Positions 34,789-46,429 of a DNA stretch of 64,000 nucleotides are shown in pieces. How positions within the stretch are numbered: position 1 is the first letter of the stretch; every line of letters begins with the position of its first letter. The notes beneath the pieces are model-generated. The model was not told the origin of the DNA, did not search any database, and saw only the letters and a list, made by a program, of their open reading frames with translations. This DNA is from Larix kaempferi. Lineage: Eukaryota > Streptophyta > Pinopsida > Pinales > Pinaceae. The stretch spans positions 12,298,001-12,362,000 of the forward strand of contig BSBM01000307.1 of assembly GCA_027924585.1 (NCBI GenBank), given 5' to 3'. Both the position numbers and the translations under genes were made by a program.

Positions 34789-37700
34789 GGCAAATTCGAA
34801 TTGGGTAGGCAACCCTTAATGAACATTTCTGCAAAATGTTTTCCTCTTGCAAATTAGGTGATTTCAAGAGAGATTCGAACAAGGGAGATTAGTGGTGATT
34901 GAAAACTGAGTTTTTACTTATCATTGAAGAGAAACAGAGTTGCAGGAGCAAGTCTTTTGGACTGCTACCTATTGAAGATTTAGAAGATTACTACAGCAAG
35001 AAGAAGCCTATATTCCTTAAGCTTCTTCCTCCTGGTGGTTCAGCAAACAAGCTCGGGGGTCCTAAGACAGTATTTGACTGTTTTCAAGAGTTTGGTTGGG
35101 TGGAACGGTCTTCCCGAGTTGTTTGTTGCCCTACATGTTTAATCAGGTTCTACAATTTCTTCTTATTTAATTTATGTTATGTTTAAACAGTATTTTCTGT
35201 GTTTCTGTTTTTAGAAGCAAAATCTAATCCTAGAATTGTTCTAGGTCTGAATGTTTAAGTTTAATGGCGAAGATGAATTGATAAATCAATATCCCCATTT
35301 TTCCACATGCTATTTAGCAGCATCGTACTCTAGTAGAGATATGCAAATTAAAATAGAATAGAAGATAGGCAAATTGTGCCATTGAATTCGATAGCTAGAT
35401 AATAACCTGGTATGCATCAGTTTCTGTTCTTAAGTTAACTATTGTAAAGGGTCTGTATAATATTTAATATATATAATATTTTCGCATTTTTATAATAATT
35501 AGTCAATTAAATAATTCTTGCAATCATCCTATGAATGCATACATTATATCCATGAAAAGTGGATGAATTATACACTGTACACGGTTTAAGACTGTTAACA
35601 TTGAATAAAAAAATATTCTTGATAATAAGCTGGAAAACAATAGTTTTTCACACAGATATTATATGTATATTTTTCACTCATACACATTTTCATTTTAATT
35701 ACTACACTAGTATTTTATGTATAGGAAATTATTTTATAGACAGAATTATAGTTACACAGTCTTCATAAATTTCTACACTATGTATTTATATTTCTTTCAT
35801 TTTATATAGTACTGTTGTAATATCTAGAAATGTACAAATGATAAGAATTGACTAAACATAATTAATATTACCATATATCTATTCTTTCTTTGGATCTGCT
35901 AACATTGATTGTAAATATTGTAACTCTGAGATTTGTATCAAAAGGAAAACCATAGCTATATTTATTTTGTTCATAACAAAACTCTACACTCTTTTCAACC
36001 TGAGATCGAAACCAATAGTATCTTAAAGCAAACGATCAGATTACTACTTCAACAAAACACGAATTAGGGTTTTACCCTATTCATTTTCATTGCAAAATGT
36101 TACTGAGTTATCGGTTCATTTTTCTACTCTATTGTTCAAACATCAACAAATAGGAATACACTTTATCAATCTACAGTTTTAAATCAAACCACACAGACTT
36201 ACGAAGGGTTCAACATCTTAACATTGAGGCTTATTTTACACAGAGCCCTTATTCTTTAACAAGTTATCCAAACCCTAATCTAGCTCAATAAACATCGTAG
36301 TAACCCTTAAGCATGAATACAATTTTTTTTACATCAACTTACAGTTTCCAAGCTAACAAACCAGGTAGCTATACAAACGTTTTAAATCATACAATGTATT
36401 ACAAAAGGAGTATTATTCTTACACATAGATTGAGCCCTCGGATCTCCGTCTTACGGTCACAAACATTTAAAAAAAAACAAGTCGAATCTCATAAAAACCT
36501 CAACTTTACCACAGCATAAATTCCAAAACAAAGACGAAGCCCGAGCAATGCTATATTATGTCTTTAACAAAGAAACGAAGCTACATAGGGTTTATCCCAA
36601 AATTTTCCAATAGGCAGAAGAGCCCGAACATTTAAATCGACGAGCTAAATCTCCAGTCAACAAACAACAAGTTTGCAAAATATAACATCGAAGTATCACT
36701 GTCAACAATTATGTTTCGAAGACTTCCCAAACCACCTTCAATGACAGAGCCACGACACAGACGAAGGGCACTACGAGGGTATGGAAGACCCGAAGCTTAC
36801 CGGTGTAAGTGTACAAGTTTTTCCTTTCCCCATACCCTAGCCAGAAGTGCTGTGTACACCCTGCAACTGACATTAAACCTGAGTTAGACATCTGATACTT
36901 TTATAAACCGATTTTGGAAATGCAAATAGCTTTGCTAAAAACGAAAGCTTACCTCCATAGTTTGACAAGGACATTGTCATGAATGACACCAAGGAGCCAT
37001 TATTCACACCCAAACTCTGTACATTCTCACATTCCACTCCTGTTTATCTCGGAGGTATTAAAACATAAAAACCATAACCTTCGAACCAAAGAGTCTAACT
37101 GTTCAAAAATACTTCATCGTTACAGTAAGAAAACCTGCAACGTCAACTTAAGGAGAAGGTCTCGAGTTTGAAACCCTTGCAGACTTCCTACCCAGACTTC
37201 GACAGCCTGTCGGCCACCCCAGCTGAAACAATAGCGTAGTGAATCAATTACCAAGTCTTAACTCTTTTCCACGAAGTGTTTTAGGGTTTCATCCGATGGT
37301 TTAGATTCATCACCATCGACGGTCTCTACAGTGCCAGCAAACTAAGCCTTGGTACAAACAACGTCTGCAATAAATACTCAACCTACCTTACTGTTTGACA
37401 ACGCCACCATTGCACACACTGGAGCATGCACAACTAACGCGTGGTGAATTAATCCTATACATCGACGAGCTTTGGAGACAATCATGTCTACCTAGAACAA
37501 TGGACATCCAACTCAGCATAGACACAACATCGAGCCTTTAATTCAGGATCAATATATGATCTCTACCATAGCTCGAGACCGGTGCTATTAAATGAACCAG
37601 CAACCTGTCAAGTTTCATTTTAAATTCCTGTCAGAATCTTCGACATGACTCCCAAACCCTGCATTAAATTCGCCACAGTGTTATAACCACTATGCAAAGA

Positions 37701-38210
37701 ATTTATTATTGCACGTTACGATTATAGTCTCGATATAAAACAATGAAATAACGAATTACCAACTATTTATATAGTTGAGGGTTATTCAAATGTTTGCTCC
37801 TTATTACATTGAGTTTCGATATGAATCCCTAGTGTGGATAATAAACCAAAAAAAAATCGATATAGTTATATAACTATATACATAGGACTTGAATAGACCA
37901 CGATATGGAATAATAGTTAATAGTTCAAAGTCTTAAGTTGAAATAATAGTTAATCTATTGTGTAAATGTTTGTTATTCATTGTTACAAATGCCTAGTCCT
38001 TGGGAAGGACTAATTTTTTATTATTAAGACCTAAATAATTATAGTAGAGAATAGGAATGGTTAACCATAAGTCTTTAAGTTAATTAAAAGTGTTGTATAG
38101 AACTCACATACAAATATGCTATCACATATAATTTGGGATCTTGGAACATTAAGTTCTCTAGATTCCTATCCACTTTTGGTACTGTACTATCCTAGTACTA
38201 CTAATTAAAT

Positions 38211-38367
38211 GACGACAACAAAGCAGCCAATACAATGGCTACAACAAAACAGCTAATACAATGACGACGACAAAGCAGCTAATACAATGACGACAACAAA
38301 GCAGCTAATACGATGACGACGACAAAGCAGCTAGCACAATGACGAAAACATAACCAACTAGTATAAT
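38211..38367. repeat. 26-bp minisatellite, six units
   Basis: Units start at 38211, 38237, 38263, 38289, 38315 and 38341 (the last 27 bp), consensus GACGACAACAAAGCAGCTAA then TACAAT. Units differ by one to several bases, and the last is the most diverged. It lies within the 4.57-kb LTR-like element. Confidence 0.95.
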
Positions 38368-38990
38368 GACGACTACAGTGACGATGTTGATACAAGACGA
38401 ACCTTGGAAAGTTGAAGAGCAAGCACGTGAACCGTACCTGTATGCTTTTACATTTGCAACAGTCTTTATTGATTCTATTTTATTTTCATACGATGAAGTT
38501 AAACTCACGCTAATTGGAATTTATTTGCAATCATGAAACTTCTTACCTGTTGTCTGCACATAGAACAGGTCCAATGTTTTAGCATTATAGCTAAGTAAGC
38601 TTCGGAGTCCCTCATAGGACTCCCTTGAGCAGCAAAGAAGCAAACTGTCAGTATCGTCTCAAAGAAATAGTACTACATCACACTCTAACCTAGCATTCCA
38701 TTATTACATTTTTCATACATTGCATTGCTTTAAAAAGTGTCGCATCAAAAGTCTAATCTAACCATGCATTTGACTATCTTAATGATAAGGGTTATGAATG
38801 TAATTAAGTTTTCATTGTCGTATTAGTTTCTTCATAAATTATATTGGTGTTTAGTACAAACAGCTGTTAGTTAACATTGTTACATTCAACAATTGTTATC
38901 TTCCGCATTTATAAATTATTATAAATTAAGCTAATATTGTCGTTAACAAAATTTTTAAATTTTTACGAAAATATGGGATGTTACAGTTTG

Positions 38991-39540
38991 CAGGGTGCAA
39001 AGGCTCTAATATGAAGGTCAAGTTGTCAGCCCTCCGAGCTCTCCTCCACTTTGTTTATCTCAAAGGAATAAATCATACCCAAGTGTTGGGGGATTCAAAG
39101 ATAATTATTGATTGGGAAAACAATCGTTCACAGATCAAAGTGGCTAGGCTCTCACATATTCTTCAGGAAATACACAGCCCTGTCAATTCCTTTCAATGGA
39201 TATCGTTTGTGCACATTCTTTGGGAATTGAACATTAAAGAGGATGAGCTTTCCAAAGAAGCTCTACAGATGATCCCAGATACCTTCCGCTTTTCAGAATA
39301 TGTGGACAATGAGGAAACCAACATCATGTCTTTCCTCCTTTAATCACTTCAACAATTGTTTTGTAGTGTCTTAAGCTGGTTGAAAGAAAATGGTTTTTGT
39401 TTTCTTTTATGAGGAATTTTTGTATAAGTATGGAATAGTAGTTGGAAGTTTTATTCTCCATATGATCTATGTAATGAACAGTCTACATACTAGAACAAGT
39501 ATATTTTAATTAATATAAAGGATTTTTTCTTTGAATTTTT
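38991..39540 (+). pseudogene. Host LINE RNase H C-terminus and 3' end (copy B)
   Basis: After the LTR-like element the host LINE continues: AGCKGSNMKVKLSALRALLHF (the catalytic Glu position is Lys, where copy A has Glu), then Asp in QVLGDSKIIIDW. The His/Asp block HILWELNIKEDELSKEAL follows, then MSFLL and a stop at 39341. The 3' UTR ends in AAGGATTTTTTCTTTG and an A/T run at about 39533. The frame is open from 38978 to the stop. Confidence 0.8.
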
Positions 39541-39570
39541 TTTAATTGGTTCATAATTTATTATTAAATT

Positions 39571-39588
39571 GTGTGTGTGTGTGTGTGA
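39571..39588. repeat. (GT)n microsatellite
   Basis: About eight GT units directly after the LINE tail and just before the target duplication of the next retroposon. Confidence 0.9.
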
Positions 39589-39608
39589 ATAAGTTAGTCT
39601 TGTGATAA

Positions 39609-40904
39609 CTCCCCACGGTGGGTGCAACACCCAATACAATGGTGACTCGCGCGGCCACACCCAGCCAAAAGCTCAGTGAAGTCTCATGCAGCATGCCGTG
39701 TGGAACCATGCATGACTCCATGCAAATTCATAAAAAGTGTCCTTGTCAAGGATGAGGCTTCCATCATGGTACAATGAGTTCACATTACTTTGTACTAAGC
39801 TCAAAATGATTTGGTAGCAAGGATATCAATGGTAATAATGCAGGAAAGTGGCAGATTTGGTGTCTCGCACGCCTTGCATGCGCGGGGACCTAAAACAGGA
39901 TTGCCAAGGCATAAAGCCCAACCTGATTTGGCATTCTCCCTTACCGACATTCTCACTCCCTTTGTGACCCTGTTCGTGTCTTGGTTCTCTCCCAGGCCGC
40001 TCTTCCCTGTTGGTTTCTCTGCGAGCTCAAAGCAAAAATGGCTTGAATGAAGGTAACCCCACGCAAAAATACGAATGGACCGCGTCGTACTCATATGTCG
40101 CGGGCTCTGAAGGAATTTGGCAAGGTGTAGGGGTTCTTTGAACACGAAGTCTCGGACTCAGCTCGAGCAAGGACCCTACGTCTGGAAAATCGCGTAAAGC
40201 GAAAGAAGGAACGCCACTCTCCCAAACTATTGGTTGCGGAATTGGGTGGTCTCGTAGACGATTTTGGATCAACCAGCACGCGTGAAACTAGACATACCAA
40301 GACGCTTGGGGTCCTATGAGCCACCAAGGATCTGCTCTCATTAGCTATGGATGATTGCATCAAGGGGCTTTTAACCTCAAAGCATGGAGCCCTGCTGCTC
40401 ACAGACCAGGTATCGAATTTGAATGCCACCCTGTGCACCCTGTTCCAATACCAGCGTGAAGAGATGGGTTGCCTCGACATGATGGTGGATGTGCTTGCTT
40501 GTGCCATTACCGGAAAGACCTTCACTCGCTCGTTGCCTCAGTAGGCTGCAACCACGTAGATGTTTTACAGGCGCTGCCCAGACATTGCCAACAACAAGGA
40601 GACTTGTGCCATGCCAGGTGTCAATTGCTCCTCCACCCTTCTGTCGAATGATGAGCAATCTTTGGATTAATTTTCTTAGATTTAGCTACTCTGAATTTTT
40701 GAATAATTCTGGTCATAACCCCCGACTTGTGGGGGTACTCTGTAAACTTAAAACTACTAGACATCTATAGTTTAGACTAGCTTTGAGGTTACTAGATTTT
40801 GGTCACGTCTGTTAGGCATGATTTCATGGGCATCTGATTTCTAGACTACTTTGACATGTACAATTTTCCTTTTTTGATTTAATAGAATTCAAACCTTAAA
40901 AAAA
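39609..40904 (+). mobile_element. Single-ORF retroposon, copy 1 (1.30 kb)
   Basis: Bounded by an 18-bp duplication with two mismatches: AAGTTAGTCTTGTGATAA (39591-39608) and AAGTTAATCTTGTGGTAA (40905-40922). Ends in an A run after AATTCAAACCTT. Starts CTCCCCACGGTGGGTGC, which resembles the 5' end of copy 3 (CCCCATGGTGGGTGC). A 22-bp 3' UTR block starting GGTCATAACCCCCGACTTG (40711-40732) is identical in copy 3 (49951-49972, reverse). It carries one decayed ORF (40047-40670). It moved by LINE-type target-primed insertion but lacks RT. Confidence 0.85.
40047..40670 (+). pseudogene. Retroposon ORF, about 207 codons, family unrecognised
   Basis: One frame of 208 codons including stop, with four internal stops. 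The N-terminus is basic (MKVTPRKNTNGPRRTHMSR), followed by ALKEFGKV, a charged region rich in Arg/Lys/Glu (ARTLRLENRVKRKKERH), a Leu-rich helical stretch, and AITGKTFTRS at residues 153-162. The minus-strand copy at 50671-50051 has the same plan: RTHMSRVLKELGKV and ALTGKTFSRS at residues 156-165, and nearly the same length. Conservation between two separate insertions means the ORF was once a real protein. I do not recognise it. An ORF1-like nucleic-acid-binding protein is one possibility. Confidence 0.6.
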
Positions 40905-41374
40905 AAGTTAATCTTGTGGTAAATAAATTTTTTGTCATAAATTTAATAAGAATCTGACAACAATTTCAAGCATGTTCATAATCCTATAATGATCTAAGCA
41001 CTGTATATAGTGGAACGATGCCCTTAAGAATTTGCCCTTGACTCGTAATTAACCTAAATCATTAAAAATTGGATATAGTTCTAGATTTATGAGAACTCTA
41101 ACTTTCTATATTACATGATCTTGAGAATTGAAGGGAAGCTTGCTATAAGACTAGATGGCTCCCATATTTATCAAGCACAGAGAGGGGCTGAATCTCTTAA
41201 AGTGCAAAGTTTTTTTAGAGTGCAAAAAATTGAGGAAATGTTTGCATTGCAATAAATTTGACCTTCTTGACACTTGATAAATTCATGCTTAAGATGGATT
41301 TAGATTGGTTTAATGATGCGATATTTTGTTATTCTATTTTCATTCACATTATTGTTAATATCTATATATGAAAC

Positions 41375-42770
41375 ACCCCGGATGCGGGCGACCACGTGCC
41401 CTCCACCGCGCACATGGATCAGACATACACCCGACCTACCTCATGTGACGACGTCTTCGGCATGCACGAACTTGGCCATGAGATGACGCCAACCACACAC
41501 CTGTCAGCTTGCAACCTTGGCGACAATGATTATTTAAGGAGGGAGGACGAGGGTGATGATCACACTCTCCTTCGCACGCGTTTGGAATGACGTTCTCTCT
41601 CGACCGGTGTGATATGCATTCAATTCTGCCACCCTTTCCAAAGATGACAGTCTGTATCATTTATTGCCTCCACAAGAGGAACTTGGCTTGGCTCGACCCT
41701 TTAAAGGATTTGGTCGGCATGTTTTCTAATCCTACTGCTGCGTTCTGGTTATTCTTTGTGGCTCCCTCTGTTGAGTTTAGGATAATCTTTGTGGTCTCCC
41801 CTGTTTCTCTCACTGCCATGACACCACGCAATAGAGGTATATCTCGACGCGGCAGTGGTAGAACTAGCTCTAGTTGAAGGTCCAAGGTTGCCATGGACTG
41901 GACTGTCATGGACGGTTACACTGAGCGCATCTCTGTGCGGACTTGCAGCCTAATTGATGGGTGGGAAGCTCGTAGGGTGGCGGCTCTACTCGCCTCTGGT
42001 AGCAATGGTGGTTCCATAAATCATTATTGGCTGTTAAAAAACATGATGAGTACCCTTGTTGAAGAGATGGAGGCAAGCTGGCAAGCCAGCACCAGCATTG
42101 TGAGGAACATCAACTCCAGCTTGAAAGAGGTCACAGACCACTAAAATACCTTGGACGCCAATATGACTTGGGACATTTTCTCCCTGGGTGGCAATTATGA
42201 ACCGGCCGTGCAGGAAAACAATGAGGACGCAACAGCTCCTGAAGCTCCGAAACCTGGGTCTGCACATAAAAAGTCCAAAGTAGGAAAGGATAAGGGCTTG
42301 GCTCCTGCAACTCTCGCGAACGACGCTGCTCAGGACGGTACATGTGCTCCAGGTTCTCCCTCTCCCACTCTCTCCCCTCCGGGGACTTTTGAAGATTTCT
42401 ATGTTGCTTGTCCCATCCTCGAGGAGAAACCAGACGAGCCACCAACAAATCGCTAAATGGGCTGCCATAGCTCCGGGTCATCTCTGTGATTATCAGCTTT
42501 ATTGTTTTAATTTTCTATACGGTTTATTTTACAGCAACACCAGACAATATGAAACTTTATTTTTGAAGCAAGTCCCAGTCTTTTTATGGGCAGACCATAC
42601 CCGAGAGGTCTATATTTTGTATTATGTCATTCATTTCAACATTTTTGAGCGATTGGGATGGTGGCTTCACCACTTAAGGCCTCCCCAATCTAGTACAAAC
42701 ATTTCGGCTCTTGACGTATCTTTCGACTCTGTTAATTAAATTCCTATCTGCAATTTACAAAAAAAAATAC
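41375..42770 (+). mobile_element. Single-ORF retroposon, copy 2 (1.40 kb)
   Basis: Target duplication ATCTATATATGAAAC (41360-41374) and ATCTGTATATGAAAC (42771-42785), with an A run just before the right copy. Empty sites reading TCTATATATGAAGCAAGCTA exist at about 11792 and 45938. Its 5' start ACCCCGGATGCGGGCG loosely resembles the CCCCA.GGTGGGTGC of the other two. The size, GC-rich body and single ORF (41818-42456) match them, but I see no long nucleotide match, so membership of the same family is inferred. Confidence 0.75.
41818..42456 (+). pseudogene. Retroposon ORF, about 213 codons, family unrecognised
   Basis: A single frame with two stops (41875 and 42142). The N-terminus is short, basic and Ser/Arg-rich (MTPRNRGISRRGSGRTSSS). 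A middle region has helical character (LLKNMMSTLVEEMEASWQ), and the C-terminus is Ala/Pro/Glu-rich with a basic patch HKKSKVGKDK. The architecture (basic start, helical core, acidic/Pro tail, about 210 residues) resembles the ORFs at 40047 and 50671, but a residue-level match is not convincing by eye. Confidence 0.45.
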
Positions 42771-43080
42771 ATCTGTATATGAAACAAGCTAATTTTGTTA
42801 CAAGAAAATTTAAAAAAAAAAAATTCCTATCACAAATCTCATAAAAAAATTGGTAAAAATTTAAGACAATTATAATTTTACAATGCTAAGATTTTGTCAA
42901 AAATTGAAAGCACAAGATAATTTTACAATGATTCTAGTTGAGTGTAGGGTGAAACCATATCCTCATTTTTTTTCCAAATTGTAAATAAACCTATATGGTT
43001 AAAAATTCGATAAAAGTTTCACATTAATAAAAACTATGACATATTTTGTACTCAACACCTAATCTCATTCTCAATTTTTC

Positions 43081-43434
43081 ATAATAATTATTTATTGTTC
43101 TTTGATGTCAATGTTTCTGAACTTCCTTACTTTTCTTTTTTTGCCATCAAAATATATCATAATTTTATATTTATAAAATCACATTTATGGAAACTGATTG
43201 AACTTTGTCTCACATAACATTTCAGGACTCCCTTTTCAGTCTATATTGCAGTGTTAGAACTAAAAAGACATATAGATAAACTTTCCAAATCTGTCCTAAA
43301 AGAGAGTTTCATCATTTAATGACAAAAGATAAAAATAAAAATATGTTATAAAAAAATCTCGTACATAATTGTTCATCTGGTTATGCTGTATGCTGCTCAG
43401 GGTTTACTGTGGTAATGACGAATTTGCAACGAAA
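43081..43434. other. AT-rich DNA, nothing recognised
   Basis: No ORF, repeat landmark or mobile-element end that I can support. Confidence 0.3.
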
Positions 43435-45660
43435 TAGGATGGTGGGACCCAACATCCCTTAGAGTTTGGTGATACATTGAAATAATAATAATAAAAGCTT
43501 CAAAGGCAACATGAAAGTGAGGTCGTATTATTTATCATTTTAATTAGGGTTCGATTTTTTAATCACATGTTTTTTTACAAATATTTCCGATTTTAAGTAA
43601 TTTTGCTAGAGATTTAGATATTTTTAATTATTATATTTTTTAAGTGAAATGATACTTTGTAACATATGAAATACTTTTCATATTAAAATATTTTGTTTTT
43701 TGTTTGTATTTAATAATAACATTTTTATTTAAAATTAATATAGTAAATTGTAAAATATATAATTGTTTAGATAAACATAAAAGTTAATTTACAATTTATT
43801 ATGAATGAGATGATGATGATGATAATAGTTAAGGTCCACTTAAACCAATTTTGGTATATCAGATTTTAAAAAGAAAAGTAAGGAACTACTTGGTTTGCTT
43901 TAGAGTTTTATTTTTATGTTCAAAAAGTATGGAGATGAGCGTTCCTAAATTACTATAAGTTTGATAAGATAAAAGGTTGGGTAGGTTTGTATTGTAACAA
44001 AATTTTTGAAACTAAGATCTTATGTGGGTGTATGCACACAAATTTAAGCGGAAGTATTTTTCATTCTCAACACTCATTGTCTCACAAAGATGACAGATCC
44101 TTTCAACCCATGGAGTTTCAAAAATGTCTAATGACCTGTTTCACTATGCAGCTCATGAGAATTCGTTCTTATTTTATATAAGTGGAGAGAGGTATGTCAC
44201 ATGTGTGTAATGTTTAATAATAGTAAAAAAATATTTTAATTCCTTTTATTTTTTTATTATTGTATTTTTAAATTTTGGTTTTATATTTTCTAAGATTATA
44301 ATAGGTTTAAGTGAGTTTATTGCTCTCTCCAAAACAAGGCATCTCTCCAATCTATTGTTCTCTCTCATTGGTGCTACATAATTAAATAAATTTTCAAGAA
44401 CTTTCATCGATGGACCATTTAACATATCTATAGAGAATTGAATGAAGATGCAGATTCAAAGGATGCCTTGCTTTGGGAGGAAGGATCTCTTTACTTGGAG
44501 GAATTTATAGACAACATACTCGAAAACGAAGGTCATTTTCTTTTTTTTTTAAGTATAGTATCATTTTGTTATAGCTGCTTGTTAGTATGACTTTCTAGTT
44601 CTCAACATTTTAAGTTTGTTTTGATATTTTTAGATACTCTTTGTATTATCCCATGGATTTGGAGTCCTTTATTGAACATATACGACACTCGTATACTTTT
44701 TGATTCATAATAAATATAAAAAATATGTTTTTTCTTCTTAATTAAAAATGAATTTATATATTTGTTTATTTTCTAAAATTAAAATAAATCTAAATGAATT
44801 TGTAATTTTTTTAATTTAACTTTAAAATACTTATTTTTATATTTATTTATTTATTTTAAAATTAACAACAATATTTTTGTATTTTGCTTTTTCAATTAAA
44901 AAAATATGTTATCTTTGTGATGAAAAATACAAATCATTCACTGCTATGCTTAATAGTAGTTAGTCATACATTATAAGTGTACTTGAACATCACCTTTTTT
45001 TTCACATGCAGTTAAACCGGCGTCCAATGGTGGGTGAGGACGCCGAATCGGACGAGGTCTCGGGGTCGATCCTGGGTGGGGACGGCCACAGCCGACCGCC
45101 CCAGCCACCCGGCCATAATGGCAGCCCCACTTGAACATCACCTTATAAATACCACATACTATAACTTTAGTATTAAATGTAAAGTTCAACTTTACAACTC
45201 ACCATCTTTATTACATACAACAACCACGTGTTATACCCCACATATTGGCGCACATATTGATGTTATCTACAATACACCACTTAATTTTCAAAGAGCTTTG
45301 AGCACTATTTAATAGTCTTTATCCTCTTCCATTGTTCTATACTTTGTATGGGAATCATTACCTTTAACTAGTTGAGAGATTCCTTATCCTTCTTAATACT
45401 ACTAACAAAAATAAAAAATTATAAAATATTCATCTCAAAATAATATCCTCAAGACCATGTCATATCCATACATAAAGTGGCTTTTTTCCATATCAATGAT
45501 TTAGATTAAAGAAAGCCCTCCATTTGATAACTTATGAAGTACATTTTCCTAAGTTGTGTTAATTGAAATTATTTAAGAATTTGAATATTTTTTTTGTTTT
45601 TGGTGTTAATTGAAATTATTTAAGAATTTATATTTATTTTGGAAGTTTTAATTAAAAGCT
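43435..45660. repeat. Non-coding repeat module, copy C
   Basis: The most diverged copy of the module. It starts GGTGGGACCCAACATCCCTT (copy B: GGTGGGGTCCAACATTCATG) and shares TGATACATTGAAAT, AACATGAAAGTGAGGTC, CACATACTATAACTT and ATACTTTGTATGGGAATCAT. It lacks the SINE found in A and B. It is interrupted by a 132-bp SINE at 44997-45128. The open frame 43987-44181 has no recognisable domain. Confidence 0.7.
44997..45128 (-). mobile_element. tRNA-derived SINE, 132 bp, perfect 16-bp TSD
   Basis: Flanked by ACTTGAACATCACCTT at 44981-44996 and 45129-45144. In element sense it starts GGGGCTGCCATTATGGCCG, with an A box-like TGGCCGGGTGGCTGGGGC and a B box-like GGATCGACCCC about 30 bp further on, and ends GTTTAACTGCATGTG-A(8). 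The very high GC content and perfect target duplication mark it as one of the youngest insertions here. A Ser/Leu-type tRNA ancestor would fit the A box. Confidence 0.85.
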
Positions 45661-46200
45661 TGATTGTAGTTTCATGTATATGAAAATTCTTAACGTTTAA
45701 TATTATATGATTTTGAGAATTGAAAGGAAGTTTATTAGAAGATTGTGTATCTTACATGTCTATCAAATCTTTTAAAGTGTAAACGTTTTTTAAAGTGCAA
45801 AATATTGAGGAAATGTTTACATTGCAATAGATTTGTCTCTTTTGATGCATGATAGATTTATGGTTAAGATGGATTTAGACTAGTTTTATGATATTCTATT
45901 TTGCTATTCTATTTTCATTCACGTAATTGTTGATATCTATATATGAAGCAAGCTAGTCTTGAACATAAATATTTTATTTATTTTATTTTTTATCGCAAAT
46001 GTGATAAGAATTTGACATAAATTTAAGGCACAACTATAATTTACAATTATTCTAGTTGCGTGGAGGGTGGAACCATGCCCTCAAGGGTTTCTCCAAATTG
46101 TAAATGAATCTATATTATTGAAAATTCAATGAGAGTTTCAAGTCAATGGGAACTATAACTTCCTCTATCATCGGATTTTGATGATGAGGAAAGTTTATTA
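45661..46200. repeat. Non-coding repeat D, copy C
   Basis: Directly follows module C. Matches the 40925-43080 copy, including GATTTTGAGAATTGAAAGG, GAGGAAATGTTTACATTGC, TCTATATATGAAGCAAGCTA and ATTCTAGTTGCGTGGAGGG. It provides the empty site for the retroposon at 41375. Confidence 0.6.
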
Positions 46201-46429
46201 AAAGCTTAGACAATCCAGATATTAGCTTAATATGTATATATTAAGTTGTTTTCATATTTTTAAAAACTTTGGATCAACATATACTATGTTAGCATTATGT
46301 TACATTGCAAAAAACATTTTCTCATATTAAATTACAAAAACCACCTTTCGATGCAATCATACATTAAGTTGTTTAGTCACAAAGAGCTTTGGTACATCTC
46401 TAGCAGCAAAGAACTCGTGGAGATATTTA

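Larger units (their letters stand above)
34416..38985 (+). mobile_element. LTR-like insertion, 4.57 kb, TG..CA with 5-bp TSD
   Basis: Flanked by GTTTG (34411-34415 and 38986-38990). It begins TGTCACCTACCCA and ends TGGGATGTTACA, so it has the TG..CA termini of LTR retrotransposons and imperfectly inverted ends. A TATA box (TATAAA, 34783-34788) lies 370 bp in. Copy A of the host LINE is the empty site near 11176. No gag/pol coding is visible and I could not find a matching pair of LTRs, so it is either one very long solo LTR or an internally decayed derivative. It contains a six-unit 26-bp minisatellite. Confidence 0.7.
25585..39540 (+). mobile_element. Plus-strand LINE 3' half (copy B), interrupted by nested insertions
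   Basis: The host LINE survives as three separated pieces. 25585-26253 is the zinc-binding region after the RT (readable as CKVVLWSALNNKLLTWDNG and CCGPNVCVLYK across frame changes). 34212-34415 is the first RNase H block, SWGFFDEAIQG. 38991-39540 is the rest of RNase H, stop codon, 3' UTR and A/T-rich tail. The gaps are an LTR-like element (26254-34211, itself holding a full-length LINE) and a 4.57-kb LTR-like element (34416-38985). Copy A (9281-11370) shows the same LINE with only the first insertion, which orders the events. Confidence 0.8.
40925..43080. repeat. Non-coding repeat D, copy B, split by a retroposon
   Basis: 40925-41374 and 42771-43080 correspond to 45700-46200 and, partly, to 11371-11860. 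Landmarks are TGATCTTGAGAATTGAA, GAGGAAATGTTTGCATTGC, AAGATGGATTTAGA, TTCTATTTTCATTCA and the ATTCTAGTTG.GTG..GGGTG segment. Confidence 0.6.

Noticed and set aside
38211-38367. Regular short repeats considered as a CRISPR-like array
   Set aside because: Units are contiguous without spacers, in a plant genome: a minisatellite.
34416-38985. Search for a matching left and right LTR or a tRNA primer-binding site
   Set aside because: None seen by eye; therefore not called a complete LTR retrotransposon.
40037-40049. Earlier ATG at 40038 as start of the retroposon ORF
   Set aside because: It runs into TGA after two codons; the ATG at 40047 gives the frame homologous to the minus-strand copy.
43987-44181. 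64-codon ORF in module C
   Set aside because: No domain and not conserved in modules A or B.
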